Assembly (NCBI GenBank): GCA_964512045.1
Contig: CAZEJK010000063.1
Location: 1-23,904, forward strand
Source of the DNA: CAZEJK01 sp964512045
GTDB lineage: Bacteria; Acidobacteriota; Thermoanaerobaculia; Thermoanaerobaculales; Sulfomarinibacteraceae
Direction of reading: 5' to 3'
Length of the DNA: 23,904 nucleotides
How positions within the stretch are numbered: position 1 is the stretch's first letter; the number at the start of each line of letters is the position of its first letter. Made by a program: the position numbers and the translations under genes. Under the pieces are notes generated by a model. It was given only the letters and a program-made list of their open reading frames with translations, was not told the origin of the DNA and did no database searches. Shown piece after piece: positions 1 to 8,839 of this stretch.

Positions 1-183
1 CGGAGAACCGGTGGACACGAAAGCTCGGTCGAGACGGTCGAGATGACGACGTGGGCGGTGGTCGAGGCTCTCCCGCCGTTGCTTCACCAGCCATCCAACG
101 CAGCCGGGTCCGGAGCCAGGAATGCTCCGAAGCGCTGTCGCTTCTGCGAAGCTGATGGGGAGCACCGGCGCGGCACAGGCCCT

Positions 184-3021
184 TCAGCTGGGGGGAACCG
201 ACGGCTGCTCGGCGTTACCGTTCTCGATGTGTGCCTGGAGCGCCGGACGCGCCTCCTCCACCCGTGCCACCAGGTCCTCGTAGATCTGCCGCGCCTGCTT
301 GAGATCTCCCTCGATCGCCAGCTCCTCGAGCCGGCGACACGCCTGGGTAATCCTGGGCACGCCGAGGTTGAGGGCGCTGCCCTTGAAGCTGTGCGCCGAG
401 GCGCTGACCACGTCGAGGTCGCCAGCATCCAACGCCGCCGCGATGGTATCCAGCTCGGAGGTCGCCGAGGTCAGGAAGATGTCGACCAGCTTGTCCAGGA
501 AGCCGGCCTGGCCGATCCCCGCCAGCACCTCCAGCCGGTGGGGATCGAGCACCTGCTCCTCCGAGTCGTCCCAGGCGCCCAGGGCTTCTGCGGCGCCTCG
601 CAGCACCCGCCGTAGCTGATCCAGCTGGATCGGCTTGGCCAGGTACTCGTCCATTCCGGCGTCCAGACATCGCTCGCGATCGCCGTGCATCGCGTGCGCC
701 GTCAAGGCCACGATTCTCGGCTGTTGATCGAGCTTCAAGGCACGGATCCTTCGCGTGGCCTCGAACCCATCCAGCTCCGGCATCTGACCGTCCATGAGCA
801 CGACGTCGTAGATCTCGCGCTCCACCGCCTCGATGGCCTCGAGCCCGTTCGCCGCAACGTCCGGCATGTAGCCGAGCCGCTCGAGCATCAGCACCGCCAG
901 CTTGCGGTTCACCGGGTTGTCCTCCGCCAGCAAGATCTTCAGGGATGGCAGCGGCGCGAGATGGTCCTCGTGCGGCTCGGCCTCGGCCGCGTCCTCAGCG
1001 GTCGTCTCGCCCGTGATCTCCTGCAGCGCCGACACCAGCTTGGCAGCACGGACCGGCTTGCTCACAACCACCGGGTGGCTCCCGTGGGCCCGGCCCAGAG
1101 GGCTCGCCACAACCGAAGGCACTCCCATCTCGGCCAGCTCCCCGACCAGCTCGTCGCACGGCTCCAGACCGACGACTGCAACGGCGGGTACCGGGTCCTG
1201 CATGGCGGCCTCGAGCGCCGCTTCGGCGCAGTCTGCGACCCGCGCGGTCATACCCCACGGCTCCACCAGGCGGACCATGCCCTCGACCACCGAGGGGTTC
1301 CGGTCCACCAGCAGGACGGTACAGCCAGCCAGGGATTCGATCGGAGGCTCCTCCTGAGAGGTCTCGCCCTCAGCCCAGTCGACGACCAGTGTGACGTGGA
1401 ACGTCGAGCCGCCACCGAGAACGCTCTGCACCCAGATCTCTCCGCCCATCGCCTCGCTCAAACGCTTGCAGATCGTCAAGCCGAGCCCGGTGCCACCGAA
1501 CCGCCGGGTCGTGGACGGGTCGGCCTGCGTGAACGGTTGGAACAGGAGCTGCTGACTCTCCTCGGTCATGCCGACACCGGTGTCCCGCACCGTGATCCGG
1601 AGCTGGCACCGGCCGTCGCTGGCCTCTCCGGCATCGACCGTCACCAGCACCTCGCCCTTGCTCGTGAACTTGACCGAGTTGGACAGCAGATTGATCAAGA
1701 TCTGACGCACGCGTACGAGATCGCCGACCACGACCTCCGGCACCGATGGGCTCAGCCAGTACGCCAGATCGAGCCCCTTCTCGATCGCCGCGGGCGCCGA
1801 CATGTCCACCGCGTCCTCGACACACTGCCGAAGCTCGAACGGTTCGGACTCGAGCTCGATCCGTCCGGACTCGATCTTGGAGAAGTCGAGCACATCGTTG
1901 ACGACCGACAGCAGCACGGTCCCCGAGGTCCGCATGGTCTCCACGTACTCGCGCTGCTCCTGCGTCAGCCTGGTGTCGAGCAGCAGGCTGGCCATGCCGA
2001 GGATCCCGTTCATCGGCGTGCGGATCTCGTGACTCATATTGGCGAGGAACTCGCCGCGGGCGCGCGACGAGGCCAACGCCTCCTCCCGGGCCTGATCGAG
2101 CTCGATCGTCAGCTGCCGGAGCTCCGTGATGTCGTGGCAGTTCATGATGATTCCGGCCACCGAAGGCGCCGACAGCAGGCTGTTGGTGCGCACGGCGAAC
2201 GTCCGCCACTCACCCGACGCCGACCGCATCCGCAGATCGAGCGAGGGACCGATGCCAGACCGTTGCAGCTCGTTCTTCACAGCAGACATCAGGGCGGCGA
2301 CATCCTCGGAATGGACCATTCCGAAGACGCTGCTCCCCATGAGTGCCGCGGGCTTGAGCCCCAGGACAGGCTCGACCGACGGGCTCGCGAACTTGACCGT
2401 GCCCGCATAGTCCAACACCAGGATCAGGTCGATGGCGTTCTCGATCAGGGCCCGGAACCGCTCCTCGCGGTGGCGCAGCTCGGAGTCGAGCCGCTTGCGC
2501 AACGCCACCTCGCGGTTCAGGGTCTGGTGGGCGACGCACCCCCCCAGCGATCCGACGAACTTCGCCACCGGCTCGGCGAGCGTCTCCAGCTCGGAGCGGG
2601 AGAACGAGAACCGGCGGGATGCTGCGATCAGCAGGAAACCGAGGTCACCGAGGCGGAGCACCGCCGCCTTGCCACTGCGCACGACATCCCCGTCGAGCAC
2701 CCCCGCCAGCCTCTTGTCGGGAATGCCCAGGCTGAGAAACGGAAGATCCTTGAGAGACTGGAGCAACGGTGCGTCCAGCGGCACGCTTACACTCTGCTTG
2801 GGGGCAAGGCCGGTCGGAGCCTCCAGCAGCCGCACCGCCTTCGACTCGACATTCTCGCCGTACGCTCCATCACCAACGAGAACGCGGTGCTGGAGCCAGA
2901 TCGATGCGTGGGCCAGCCCCTTGATACGCACCAAGGTCTCGAGAAAACGGGAGCACGTCGCCTCGAGGTCGAGCGAGGTGCCCGAGGCCATGGCCAGCTC
3001 GTACATCTCCTTGGCGTTCAT
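184..3021 (-). CDS. Hybrid sensor histidine kinase with two receivers and HPt domain (BarA-like layout)
   Basis: 945 residues, ATG start, no membrane helix seen, so probably a cytoplasmic sensor. Domains in order: a GAF-like N-terminal region (about 15-165), PAS (about 185-300), HisKA with the phospho-acceptor in MSHEIRTPMNG (His331), an HATPase_c domain (N box near ILINLLSNSVKF, G boxes DTGVGM and GGTGLGL), a first receiver (about 566-668), a second receiver (about 694-808; phospho-Asp744 in LMDGQMPELDG, Lys797) and an HPt domain with His877 in AHSFKGSALNLG. The expected relay is His331 to Asp744 to His877, then to an outside regulator that is not encoded here. The first receiver lacks the phosphorylatable Asp: the strand that should carry it reads VAVVGLEP. 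It is therefore probably a pseudo-receiver. The Shine-Dalgarno match is weak (GGAG, 12 bases before the ATG). The gene lies 99 bases behind the helicase gene on the same strand. Family assignment is firm; the signal sensed is unknown. Confidence 0.96.
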   Translation of the reverse strand: MNAKEMYELAMASGTSLDLEATCSRFLETLVRIKGLAHASIWLQHRVLVGDGAYGENVESKAVRLLEAPTGLAPKQSVSVPLDAPLLQSLKDLPFLSLGIPDKRLAGVLDGDVVRSGKAAVLRLGDLGFLLIAASRRFSFSRSELETLAEPVAKFVGSLGGCVAHQTLNREVALRKRLDSELRHREERFRALIENAIDLILVLDYAGTVKFASPSVEPVLGLKPAALMGSSVFGMVHSEDVAALMSAVKNELQRSGIGPSLDLRMRSASGEWRTFAVRTNSLLSAPSVAGIIMNCHDITELRQLTIELDQAREEALASSRARGEFLANMSHEIRTPMNGILGMASLLLDTRLTQEQREYVETMRTSGTVLLSVVNDVLDFSKIESGRIELESEPFELRQCVEDAVDMSAPAAIEKGLDLAYWLSPSVPEVVVGDLVRVRQILINLLSNSVKFTSKGEVLVTVDAGEASDGRCQLRITVRDTGVGMTEESQQLLFQPFTQADPSTTRRFGGTGLGLTICKRLSEAMGGEIWVQSVLGGGSTFHVTLVVDWAEGETSQEEPPIESLAGCTVLLVDRNPSVVEGMVRLVEPWGMTARVADCAEAALEAAMQDPVPAVAVVGLEPCDELVGELAEMGVPSVVASPLGRAHGSHPVVVSKPVRAAKLVSALQEITGETTAEDAAEAEPHEDHLAPLPSLKILLAEDNPVNRKLAVLMLERLGYMPDVAANGLEAIEAVEREIYDVVLMDGQMPELDGFEATRRIRALKLDQQPRIVALTAHAMHGDRERCLDAGMDEYLAKPIQLDQLRRVLRGAAEALGAWDDSEEQVLDPHRLEVLAGIGQAGFLDKLVDIFLTSATSELDTIAAALDAGDLDVVSASAHSFKGSALNLGVPRITQACRRLEELAIEGDLKQARQIYEDLVARVEEARPALQAHIENGNAEQPSVPPS

Positions 3022-3078
3022 AAAACGAGCGGTCTCCAGCTACAAGTGTAAGTCCATCTCACGAAAACGGACGGCCTT

Positions 3079-3095
3079 TGACATTCCCCTGACAT
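3079..3095 (-). promoter_or_regulatory. Direct repeat TGTCA/TGTCA at 11-bp period upstream of the hybrid kinase
   Basis: On the minus strand the hexamer ATGTCA occurs twice with exactly 11 bases between equivalent positions (plus-strand TGACAT at 3079-3084 and 3090-3095), about 60 bases before the kinase ATG. One-helical-turn direct repeats of TGTCA are the pattern of OmpR/PhoB-family operators (the Pho box has CTGTCAT halves at 11-bp period). A TACACT hexamer that could be a -10 lies between this site and the start codon. The repeat is seen directly; the binding protein is inferred. Confidence 0.35.
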
Positions 3096-3120
3096 ACTGT
3101 AGCAGACCGCCACTGCCACG

Positions 3121-5712
3121 TCACATGCCGATCCGCTCCAGAATCACCAGCGGACCATCCACTGCCGCGGGATCGCGCAGATCCACCCGCCCCGCCAGGT
3201 GCCACAGGTTGTCCCCTTCGGGATCGACAAGCACCTGCACGACCTTCCACTGCCTCGGGCCGGAGGTCGTCAGCTGAGTGAACCGCTTGCGTCGTGCCTC
3301 ATGGCTGAACACCAGCTCCTCATGCTCGGCGAAGAACGGCGCCATTGCAGCGGCGAGCCGCTCTGCCGTCCATGGCCCCTCGGGATCGACAGGATCGCTT
3401 CGCACAGAGGCAGCCGCTTCCTCCCACTCCTTCTCGGCCAACGCACGCACCAGAAGCAGGAGCTCGGAACGGACCCGGGCGTGGAGGGCGGTCGGGTCCT
3501 GGAGAAGCTCCTCGAGCCGAGCCTCCGCCGCCGTCTGCTCCGCCTCGCCAGCCTCCAGCTGCCACTCCGGGTGCCGCATCCGTTCCCACTCGTCGAGCAG
3601 GCTGGTGTCCACCCGCTGCAGCATGGTGCGGAAGAACCCCTGGAGATCGTAAACCTCCTCGGTACGGGCCCAGCGGGGCACACTCTGCACGAGATGCTTG
3701 TACAGCTGTGAGAGGTAACGCAGCAGGACACCCTCGGTCCGCTGCAGACCGTACCGCTTGATGAAGTCGTGGAACGCCATGTACTCGACGTACAGCTCGC
3801 GGCCGATCCCCTTCGGCTTGATGTCGTTGCCCCCGACCCACGGGTGCGCTGCGCGGAACCGGTCGAAGGTGCCATAGATGAGCTCCGCATTCGGCTTCGG
3901 ATACGTCACCTCGTCCAGTCGAGCCACCCGCTCCTCGTAGGTGGCGCCCTCGGCCTTGAGCTCGGCCAGCAGCTCGGTCTTGATCCGGTCCTCCTGCCGG
4001 CGCAGGATCAGGAACGGGTCCTCGAGCACCGACTCCACCAGGCTGAGCACGTCGAGCGCGTACTCGGGGCTCGAGGTATCGAGCAGCGCCAACGTCTCCA
4101 CCAGGTACAACGACAGGCTCTCATACAGCGAGAAGTCCCACTGGAGGTTCTCGTTGACCACCACCCACAGGTGAGAGCCAGACACGTCCCGTTGCAGCGT
4201 CAGGATTCCGGCCCGATGGAGCGCTCGCACCATCACCGCTGCCTGTGACACGAGCCGCTCCTGCACGGCCTCGGTCTCGTGGCTTCGCGAGATCAGCTCG
4301 CGCAACGAGTCGAAGTTGCGCGCCTCCGGGTCATCGAGCTCCGCATCGCGTTGGACGAGATCGAGGATCATTCCGTGGGTGATCTTGAACCGCGAGCGGA
4401 GCATCTCAGGCGGACTCTCCACGAGCCGACGGAACGTCTCCTCCGTCCAGCTGGGTGTCCCGGGGGGCGGCTTCTTCTTGGCCTTCTTCGCCTTCTTCGA
4501 CGAGCTCGCATCTGCCTTGCGTTCTGCAAGCTTCGCCTCGATCACGTGCTCGGGCGCCTGCGCCACGACGCTCCCGGCGGTATCGAACCCCTTGCGCCCG
4601 GCGCGGCCGGCAATCTGCTGGAAGTCCCGCACCTTGAGGATCGAGGTCTTGCGGCCGTCGTACTTGGCCAGCTTGGAGAACAGCACCGTACGGATCGGAA
4701 TGTTGACACCGACGCCGAGGGTGTCGGTGCCACAGATCACCTGCAGCAGGCCTCGCTGCGCAAGCTGCTCCACCAGCAGCCGGTACTTCGGCAGCAACCC
4801 TGCATGGTGCACGCCCACGCCGAAGCTGAGAAACCGTCGGATCTCGCGGCCGTAGGGCGTATCGAACGGGCCGCCCGACAGTGCCTCGCCAATCCGCTTC
4901 TTGGCGTCCCCGTCCACCAGCTTGAGACTGGTCAGTGCCTGCGCCAGCTCCGCACACTCCCGCTGTGTGAAGCTCACGATGTAGATCGGTGACCGCCCTT
5001 CGTCGAGCAGATCCTGGACCGTCTCGTGGATCGGCGTCTCCCGGTACGCGAAGTCCAGCGGCACCGGCCGCTCGTCGGACAGCACCACCGCCACCTCCGA
5101 GCCGGTCTGCTCGGCGAGATGACGCTCGATCCTCGATGTATCTCCGAGCGTCGCCGACATCAGCAGGAACTGCGTCGATGGCAGGGTGATCAGCGGCACC
5201 TGCCACGCGACACCGCGATCCCGGTCCCCGTAGTAGTGGAACTCGTCCATCACGACGTAGGGTGCGTCGACACCCTCGCCCTGGCGCAGCGCCATGTTCG
5301 ACAGGACCTCGGCCGTACAGCACACCACCAGTGCCTCGTGGTTGATCGAGGCGTCGCCCGTGAGCATCCCCACCGACTCGGCGCCGAGATCGTGGCAGAG
5401 CGCGAAGAACTTCTCCGAGGCCAGCGCCTTGATCGGCGAGGTGTAGTACGAGCGCCGCCCCTCGCACAGACCTTTGAACTGCATCCCCATGGCAACCAGT
5501 GACTTGCCAGAACCCGTCGGTGTTTGCAGAATCACGTGTCGACCCGCCATTACCTCGAGCAGCGCCTCCTCCTGGGCCGCGTACAGCTCGAACCCCAGGT
5601 CGGCAACCCACCCAAGAAACAGGTCGAGAATCTCGTCAGGATCGGTGGTCCCGCCTTGAGGCACCCTGTCGACCAGTAACCGGCGCTCGGTGTCGTCTGC
5701 GGAAGTCGTCAC
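3121..5712 (-). CDS. Superfamily II DEAD/DEAH-like helicase, Ski2-like with DUF3516 C-terminus
   Basis: 863 residues from a GTG at 5712. An ATP-dependent RNA or DNA helicase of the Ski2/Mtr4-like group. Visible motifs: Walker A TPTGSGKS (about residues 64-71), motif II DEFH (about 156-159, in place of the usual DEVH or DEAD), motif III SAT (about 186-188), then in the second RecA-like domain HHAGLLPKYR, GTDTLGVGVNIP and QQIAGRAGRKG. A lysine-rich linker (KKAKKAKKK) precedes the long helical C-terminal half that matches the DUF3516 region of this family. Start choice: a GGAGAG ribosome-binding site overlaps the end of the transporter gene and lies just before GTG 5712. A TTG at 5730 would overlap the upstream stop and has no such site. 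The 10-base gap to the transporter gene argues for one transcript. Substrate is unknown; RNA processing is the usual guess for the family. Confidence 0.93.
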   Translation of the reverse strand: MTTSADDTERRLLVDRVPQGGTTDPDEILDLFLGWVADLGFELYAAQEEALLEVMAGRHVILQTPTGSGKSLVAMGMQFKGLCEGRRSYYTSPIKALASEKFFALCHDLGAESVGMLTGDASINHEALVVCCTAEVLSNMALRQGEGVDAPYVVMDEFHYYGDRDRGVAWQVPLITLPSTQFLLMSATLGDTSRIERHLAEQTGSEVAVVLSDERPVPLDFAYRETPIHETVQDLLDEGRSPIYIVSFTQRECAELAQALTSLKLVDGDAKKRIGEALSGGPFDTPYGREIRRFLSFGVGVHHAGLLPKYRLLVEQLAQRGLLQVICGTDTLGVGVNIPIRTVLFSKLAKYDGRKTSILKVRDFQQIAGRAGRKGFDTAGSVVAQAPEHVIEAKLAERKADASSSKKAKKAKKKPPPGTPSWTEETFRRLVESPPEMLRSRFKITHGMILDLVQRDAELDDPEARNFDSLRELISRSHETEAVQERLVSQAAVMVRALHRAGILTLQRDVSGSHLWVVVNENLQWDFSLYESLSLYLVETLALLDTSSPEYALDVLSLVESVLEDPFLILRRQEDRIKTELLAELKAEGATYEERVARLDEVTYPKPNAELIYGTFDRFRAAHPWVGGNDIKPKGIGRELYVEYMAFHDFIKRYGLQRTEGVLLRYLSQLYKHLVQSVPRWARTEEVYDLQGFFRTMLQRVDTSLLDEWERMRHPEWQLEAGEAEQTAAEARLEELLQDPTALHARVRSELLLLVRALAEKEWEEAAASVRSDPVDPEGPWTAERLAAAMAPFFAEHEELVFSHEARRKRFTQLTTSGPRQWKVVQVLVDPEGDNLWHLAGRVDLRDPAAVDGPLVILERIGM

Positions 5713-5722
5713 TGTCTCTCCA

Positions 5723-7354
5723 TCAGCCAACGATCATCAGCCCGGCGACGGTGGCGGTCAGCCATGAGGCGATGGCGCCACCGAACATCGCGCGCAGACC
5801 GAGCTTGGCCAGGTCCTTCTTGCGGCCGGGCGCCACGGCGGAGATCCCGCCGATCTGGATGCCGATCGACGAGAAGTTCGCGAAACCACACAGGGCGTAG
5901 GTGGCGATCACCAGCGACCGCTCCGAGATCGCCTCCTCGGCGACGTACTCGGTGAGCACACCGTAGGCCACGAACTCGTTCAGCGACAGCTTGATCCCGA
6001 GCAGGTTCCCCACCGCCGAGGCGTCGGCCCACGGTACGCCCATGAGCCACGCGAGCGGGCGCAGCACCGTGCCGAACAAGGTCTGCAGCGATCCGGGAAA
6101 CACACCGAGATACTCGCCAACCACAGGCGACATCCCACCGGCGCCGTAGCGCACGTACTCACCCGCCAGCCACGCCCCGTCGATGATCGAATCGATCCAG
6201 TTGAGCAGCACATCGATCACCGCGATCAGCGCGATGAAACCGATGAGCATGGCGCCCACGTTCAGTGCGAGCTTGAAGCCGTCGGTGATCCCATTGGTCG
6301 CGGCCTCCACAACGTTGCCTCCGGTCTCGATCGGCGGCAGCTTGACCTCGCCGGCGGTCGCAGAGCACTCGGTCTCCGGGAATATCACCTTACCGATCAC
6401 CAGCGCCGCCGGAGCGGACATGACGCTCGCGGCGATCAGGTGGCCGGCCGGGATGCCCATGGCGATGTAGCCGGCAAGGACGCCCCCAGCGATGGTGGCG
6501 AACCCACCGACCATGATCGTCAACAGCTCGGATCGCGTCATGCCATCGAGGAACGGCTTGATCAGCAGCGGCGCCTCGGTCTGTCCGACGAAGATGTTCG
6601 ACGTGCACGACAGGGTCTCCGCACCGGAGGTTCCGATGGTCCAGCGCATGAACCGGCTCAACGCCTCGATCACCCGCTGCATCACCCCGAGGTGGTAGAG
6701 AACACCCATGAACCCACCGAAGAAAATGATTGTCGGCAGCACCTTGAACGCGAACTGCATTCCGAACCCGGGCCACCCGGCGTCCGGACCCGGAAAGAAG
6801 TGCTCTGCGTCGGCAAGGTTACCGAACAGGAACCTGGCGCCGTAGTCCGACAGGCTCAGAAACGCCGCGACCTTGACCGACAGCTCCTCGAACACCGTCT
6901 CGCCGGTGACACCGTTGGCAGGGAACCAGGTCACGCCGAGCATCACGAACGCCACACCGAGCCACTTCCGGGCGCCACCGATCAGGTCGAACCGGGCGTT
7001 GACCAGCATGGCGACGACGAGCAGCAGCAGCAGCGGAACGATGACCCCCGGCCGCCACCACCCGATGAGCCAGCACACGCCACTGCCCACCGCCACCACG
7101 CCGAAAAGCTGCGCCCACACCAGCGCTCCATCGGGGCGGTGTCCCTCGAGAACGAGGTAGGTCACGACCAGCGCTCCCAGCACGGCCATGCCGAGGTAGC
7201 TGAGCTGGCCTTCGCGGAGGATGATCACCGCAAACAGCAGCTGCAGCCCCAGCCCCCAGACAACCGTCCGCAGCCGGACACGCGACCGGTGATACGACAT
7301 CGCCCACGCGATACCGAGCAACGCCAGTAAACCGAGGACTCCAACACTGCTCAT
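5723..7354 (-). CDS. Concentrative nucleoside transporter (CNT/NupC family) with N-terminal insertion
   Basis: 543 residues, ATG start preceded by GGAGGG. An inner-membrane symporter that takes up nucleosides with Na+ or H+. Many hydrophobic helices are visible. The conserved CNT core is clear: FGGFMGVLYHLGVMQ (about 212-226), then GTSGAETLSC and NIFVGQTEAPL (about 241-263), then gate-type motifs in the C-terminal third. Bacterial NupC proteins are around 400 residues. This one is longer because the N-terminal helix unit (WGLGLQLLFAVIILRE, about 33-48) is separated from the FGNL segment (about 178) by roughly 100 extra residues that add at least three hydrophobic segments. First gene of a likely operon with the helicase. 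A good promoter lies at 7377-7405. Confidence 0.94.
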   Translation of the reverse strand: MSSVGVLGLLALLGIAWAMSYHRSRVRLRTVVWGLGLQLLFAVIILREGQLSYLGMAVLGALVVTYLVLEGHRPDGALVWAQLFGVVAVGSGVCWLIGWWRPGVIVPLLLLLVVAMLVNARFDLIGGARKWLGVAFVMLGVTWFPANGVTGETVFEELSVKVAAFLSLSDYGARFLFGNLADAEHFFPGPDAGWPGFGMQFAFKVLPTIIFFGGFMGVLYHLGVMQRVIEALSRFMRWTIGTSGAETLSCTSNIFVGQTEAPLLIKPFLDGMTRSELLTIMVGGFATIAGGVLAGYIAMGIPAGHLIAASVMSAPAALVIGKVIFPETECSATAGEVKLPPIETGGNVVEAATNGITDGFKLALNVGAMLIGFIALIAVIDVLLNWIDSIIDGAWLAGEYVRYGAGGMSPVVGEYLGVFPGSLQTLFGTVLRPLAWLMGVPWADASAVGNLLGIKLSLNEFVAYGVLTEYVAEEAISERSLVIATYALCGFANFSSIGIQIGGISAVAPGRKKDLAKLGLRAMFGGAIASWLTATVAGLMIVG

Positions 7355-7376
7355 CTGGCCCTCCAGCAGTCGACCG

Positions 7377-7405
7377 ACGGTACCGTGTCAGCGACGTTCC
7401 CTCAA
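7377..7405 (-). promoter_or_regulatory. Candidate sigma-70 promoter of the nucleoside transporter gene
   Basis: Minus strand: -35 TTGAGG (7400-7405), 17-base spacer, -10 TACCGT (7377-7382). The start would fall near 7370, giving a short leader before the ATG at 7354. Four of six consensus bases match in each box and the spacing is ideal. No strong terminator is visible between the upstream pilT-like gene and this site. Confidence 0.5.
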
Positions 7406-7510
7406 GTCCCCGGCTTCCGACCCGCCGACTGGCATGACACCTGACGCGGCGGCGTAGCTGAGAGGACGCTCGAAAAGTCGTGGCATGCTCGCGGGGAGCC
7501 GGCGACGGGA

Positions 7511-8752
7511 TCAGCTCGAGCCGCCGAGGGCGCGCTCCAGCTCGCCGGGACGGTGGGTTCTGATGAGCGCCTCGGTCTTGGAGATCACACCCGCTCGCAC
7601 CAGGCGCGCGAGCGACACCTCCATGCATACCATCCCGAGCCTCTGGCCTGGCAGCATCTCGTTGTACAGCTGCTCGGTGGCGCCCCTACGGATGTGGTTT
7701 CGCGCCGCATCGGTGGCTGACAGCACCTCGACCGCCACGACCCGTCCGGAGCCGTCGGCCCGCGGGATGAGCTGCTGGCACACGATGGCCGTCAACGCCA
7801 GCGAGAGCTGGTGACGGACCTGCTCCTGCTGGCCTGCGGGAAACACGTCGACGATGCGGTGCACCGTCTGCACCGCATCGTTGGTATGCAGGGAGGCAAG
7901 GACCAGATGGCCGGTCTCCGCCGCAGTCAGGGCGGTGCTCATGGTCTCCAGGTCGCGCATCTCCCCCACCAGCAGCACATCGGGGTCTTGTCGCAGGGCT
8001 GCCCGCAGCGCCGTGGCGAACGAGGGGGCATCGGTGCCCACCTCCACCTGCTCGACCACTCCGGCGCGGTGGGCGTGCGCGAACTCGATTGGATCCTCGA
8101 GCGTGACGATGTGACACGCGCGCGCCCGGTTGATGCGGTCCACCAGTGCAGCGAGCGTCGACGATTTACCGGAGCCGGTGGGACCGCACACCAGGATCAG
8201 TCCGCGACCCACGTCGACCATCTCGCCGACCGCCGGGGGGAGGCCGAGGTCCTCGAGGCTCGGAACTCGCGTCGGCAGGATCCGGACCGCCGCCGCAGGC
8301 CGACCCTGCTGCCGGTGGACGTTGATCCGGACCCGGAGTGGGCTCGTTCCCAGAAGGCGCGTCGCCACGTCGACAGAGCCGCTCTCCTCGAGCCGGCGAC
8401 GGTCCCGCCGTCGCAGCACCGGCGCCACGAGCTCCCAGACGTCCTCGCCGTCGAGCGTCGGCTCTGCCATCGGCACGATCCGACCGTGAACCCGCACCGT
8501 CGGCGCCGCACCGGGAACCAGAAGGAGATCGCTGGCGCCCTGCAGCGAAGCCGCATCGACGAGCGCGGCCAGAGCATCCGCGGACGCCTGAGACGGGGGC
8601 TGCCACGCGAGGCTGTCCTCAGGCGGCTCCTGGAGCGTGTGCACCAGCTCGCCCTCCTCCTCAGACCCCTCCACGGGCGGCTGACCGGCGGAGGTCCGGT
8701 TCAGGTCGCGGATCATCTCGTCCAGATCTGGATCACGCCACAGCTCGCTCAT
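7511..8752 (-). CDS. pilT: PilT/GspE-family twitching motility ATPase
   Basis: 413 residues. A hexameric ATPase of the PilT/PilU retraction type, acting at the cytoplasmic face of a type IV pilus machine. The first 60 or so residues are acidic and unlike PilT. Then come an N-terminal PAS-like domain (SDLLLVPGAAPTVRVHG), Walker A GPTGSGKS (190-197), the Asp box LEDPIEF (218-224), Walker B DVLLVGEMRD (258-267), the His box HLVLASLHTNDA (282-293) and the PilT-type C-terminus (RNHIRRG, then LARLVRAGVIS). Start choice: ATG at 8752 is preceded by GGAGGAG at the proper distance. The reading frame stays open much further upstream but that part is antisense to the next gene and is not PilT-like. No other pilus gene is in the window, so its partners lie elsewhere. 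Confidence 0.93.
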   Translation of the reverse strand: MSELWRDPDLDEMIRDLNRTSAGQPPVEGSEEEGELVHTLQEPPEDSLAWQPPSQASADALAALVDAASLQGASDLLLVPGAAPTVRVHGRIVPMAEPTLDGEDVWELVAPVLRRRDRRRLEESGSVDVATRLLGTSPLRVRINVHRQQGRPAAAVRILPTRVPSLEDLGLPPAVGEMVDVGRGLILVCGPTGSGKSSTLAALVDRINRARACHIVTLEDPIEFAHAHRAGVVEQVEVGTDAPSFATALRAALRQDPDVLLVGEMRDLETMSTALTAAETGHLVLASLHTNDAVQTVHRIVDVFPAGQQEQVRHQLSLALTAIVCQQLIPRADGSGRVVAVEVLSATDAARNHIRRGATEQLYNEMLPGQRLGMVCMEVSLARLVRAGVISKTEALIRTHRPGELERALGGSS

Positions 8753-8822
8753 CGCTCCTCCAGTGTACGGAAGCATGAGCACGACCGTCGATACCCTGCG
8801 TCCAGTCCCGCCCCGCCCACGG

Positions 8823-8828
8823 TACACT
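8823..8828 (+). promoter_or_regulatory. Candidate -10 element TACACT before the 284-residue protein
   Basis: TACACTGG lies 11 bases before the ATG at 8840. If used as a -10 box, transcription would begin only about five bases before the start codon, giving an almost leaderless message. That fits the lack of a Shine-Dalgarno sequence. No convincing -35 is seen at 17 bases. Confidence 0.35.
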
Positions 8829-8839
8829 GGGCATTCGAT

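Noticed and set aside
1..183. A gene start downstream of the hybrid kinase on the minus strand
   Set aside because: Possible ATG/GTG codons exist but the readable peptides are basic and shadow-like and run off the window; nothing can be supported.
685..3051. Long plus-strand open frame of 788 codons opposite the hybrid kinase
   Set aside because: Composition is Arg/His/Leu-rich and domainless. The opposite strand carries a complete kinase with all motifs, so this is a GC-driven antisense shadow.
8762..8767. TACACT on the minus strand as the -10 box of the pilT-like gene
   Set aside because: It lies nine bases before the ATG, so the message would begin inside or after the Shine-Dalgarno sequence; the true promoter is probably further upstream.
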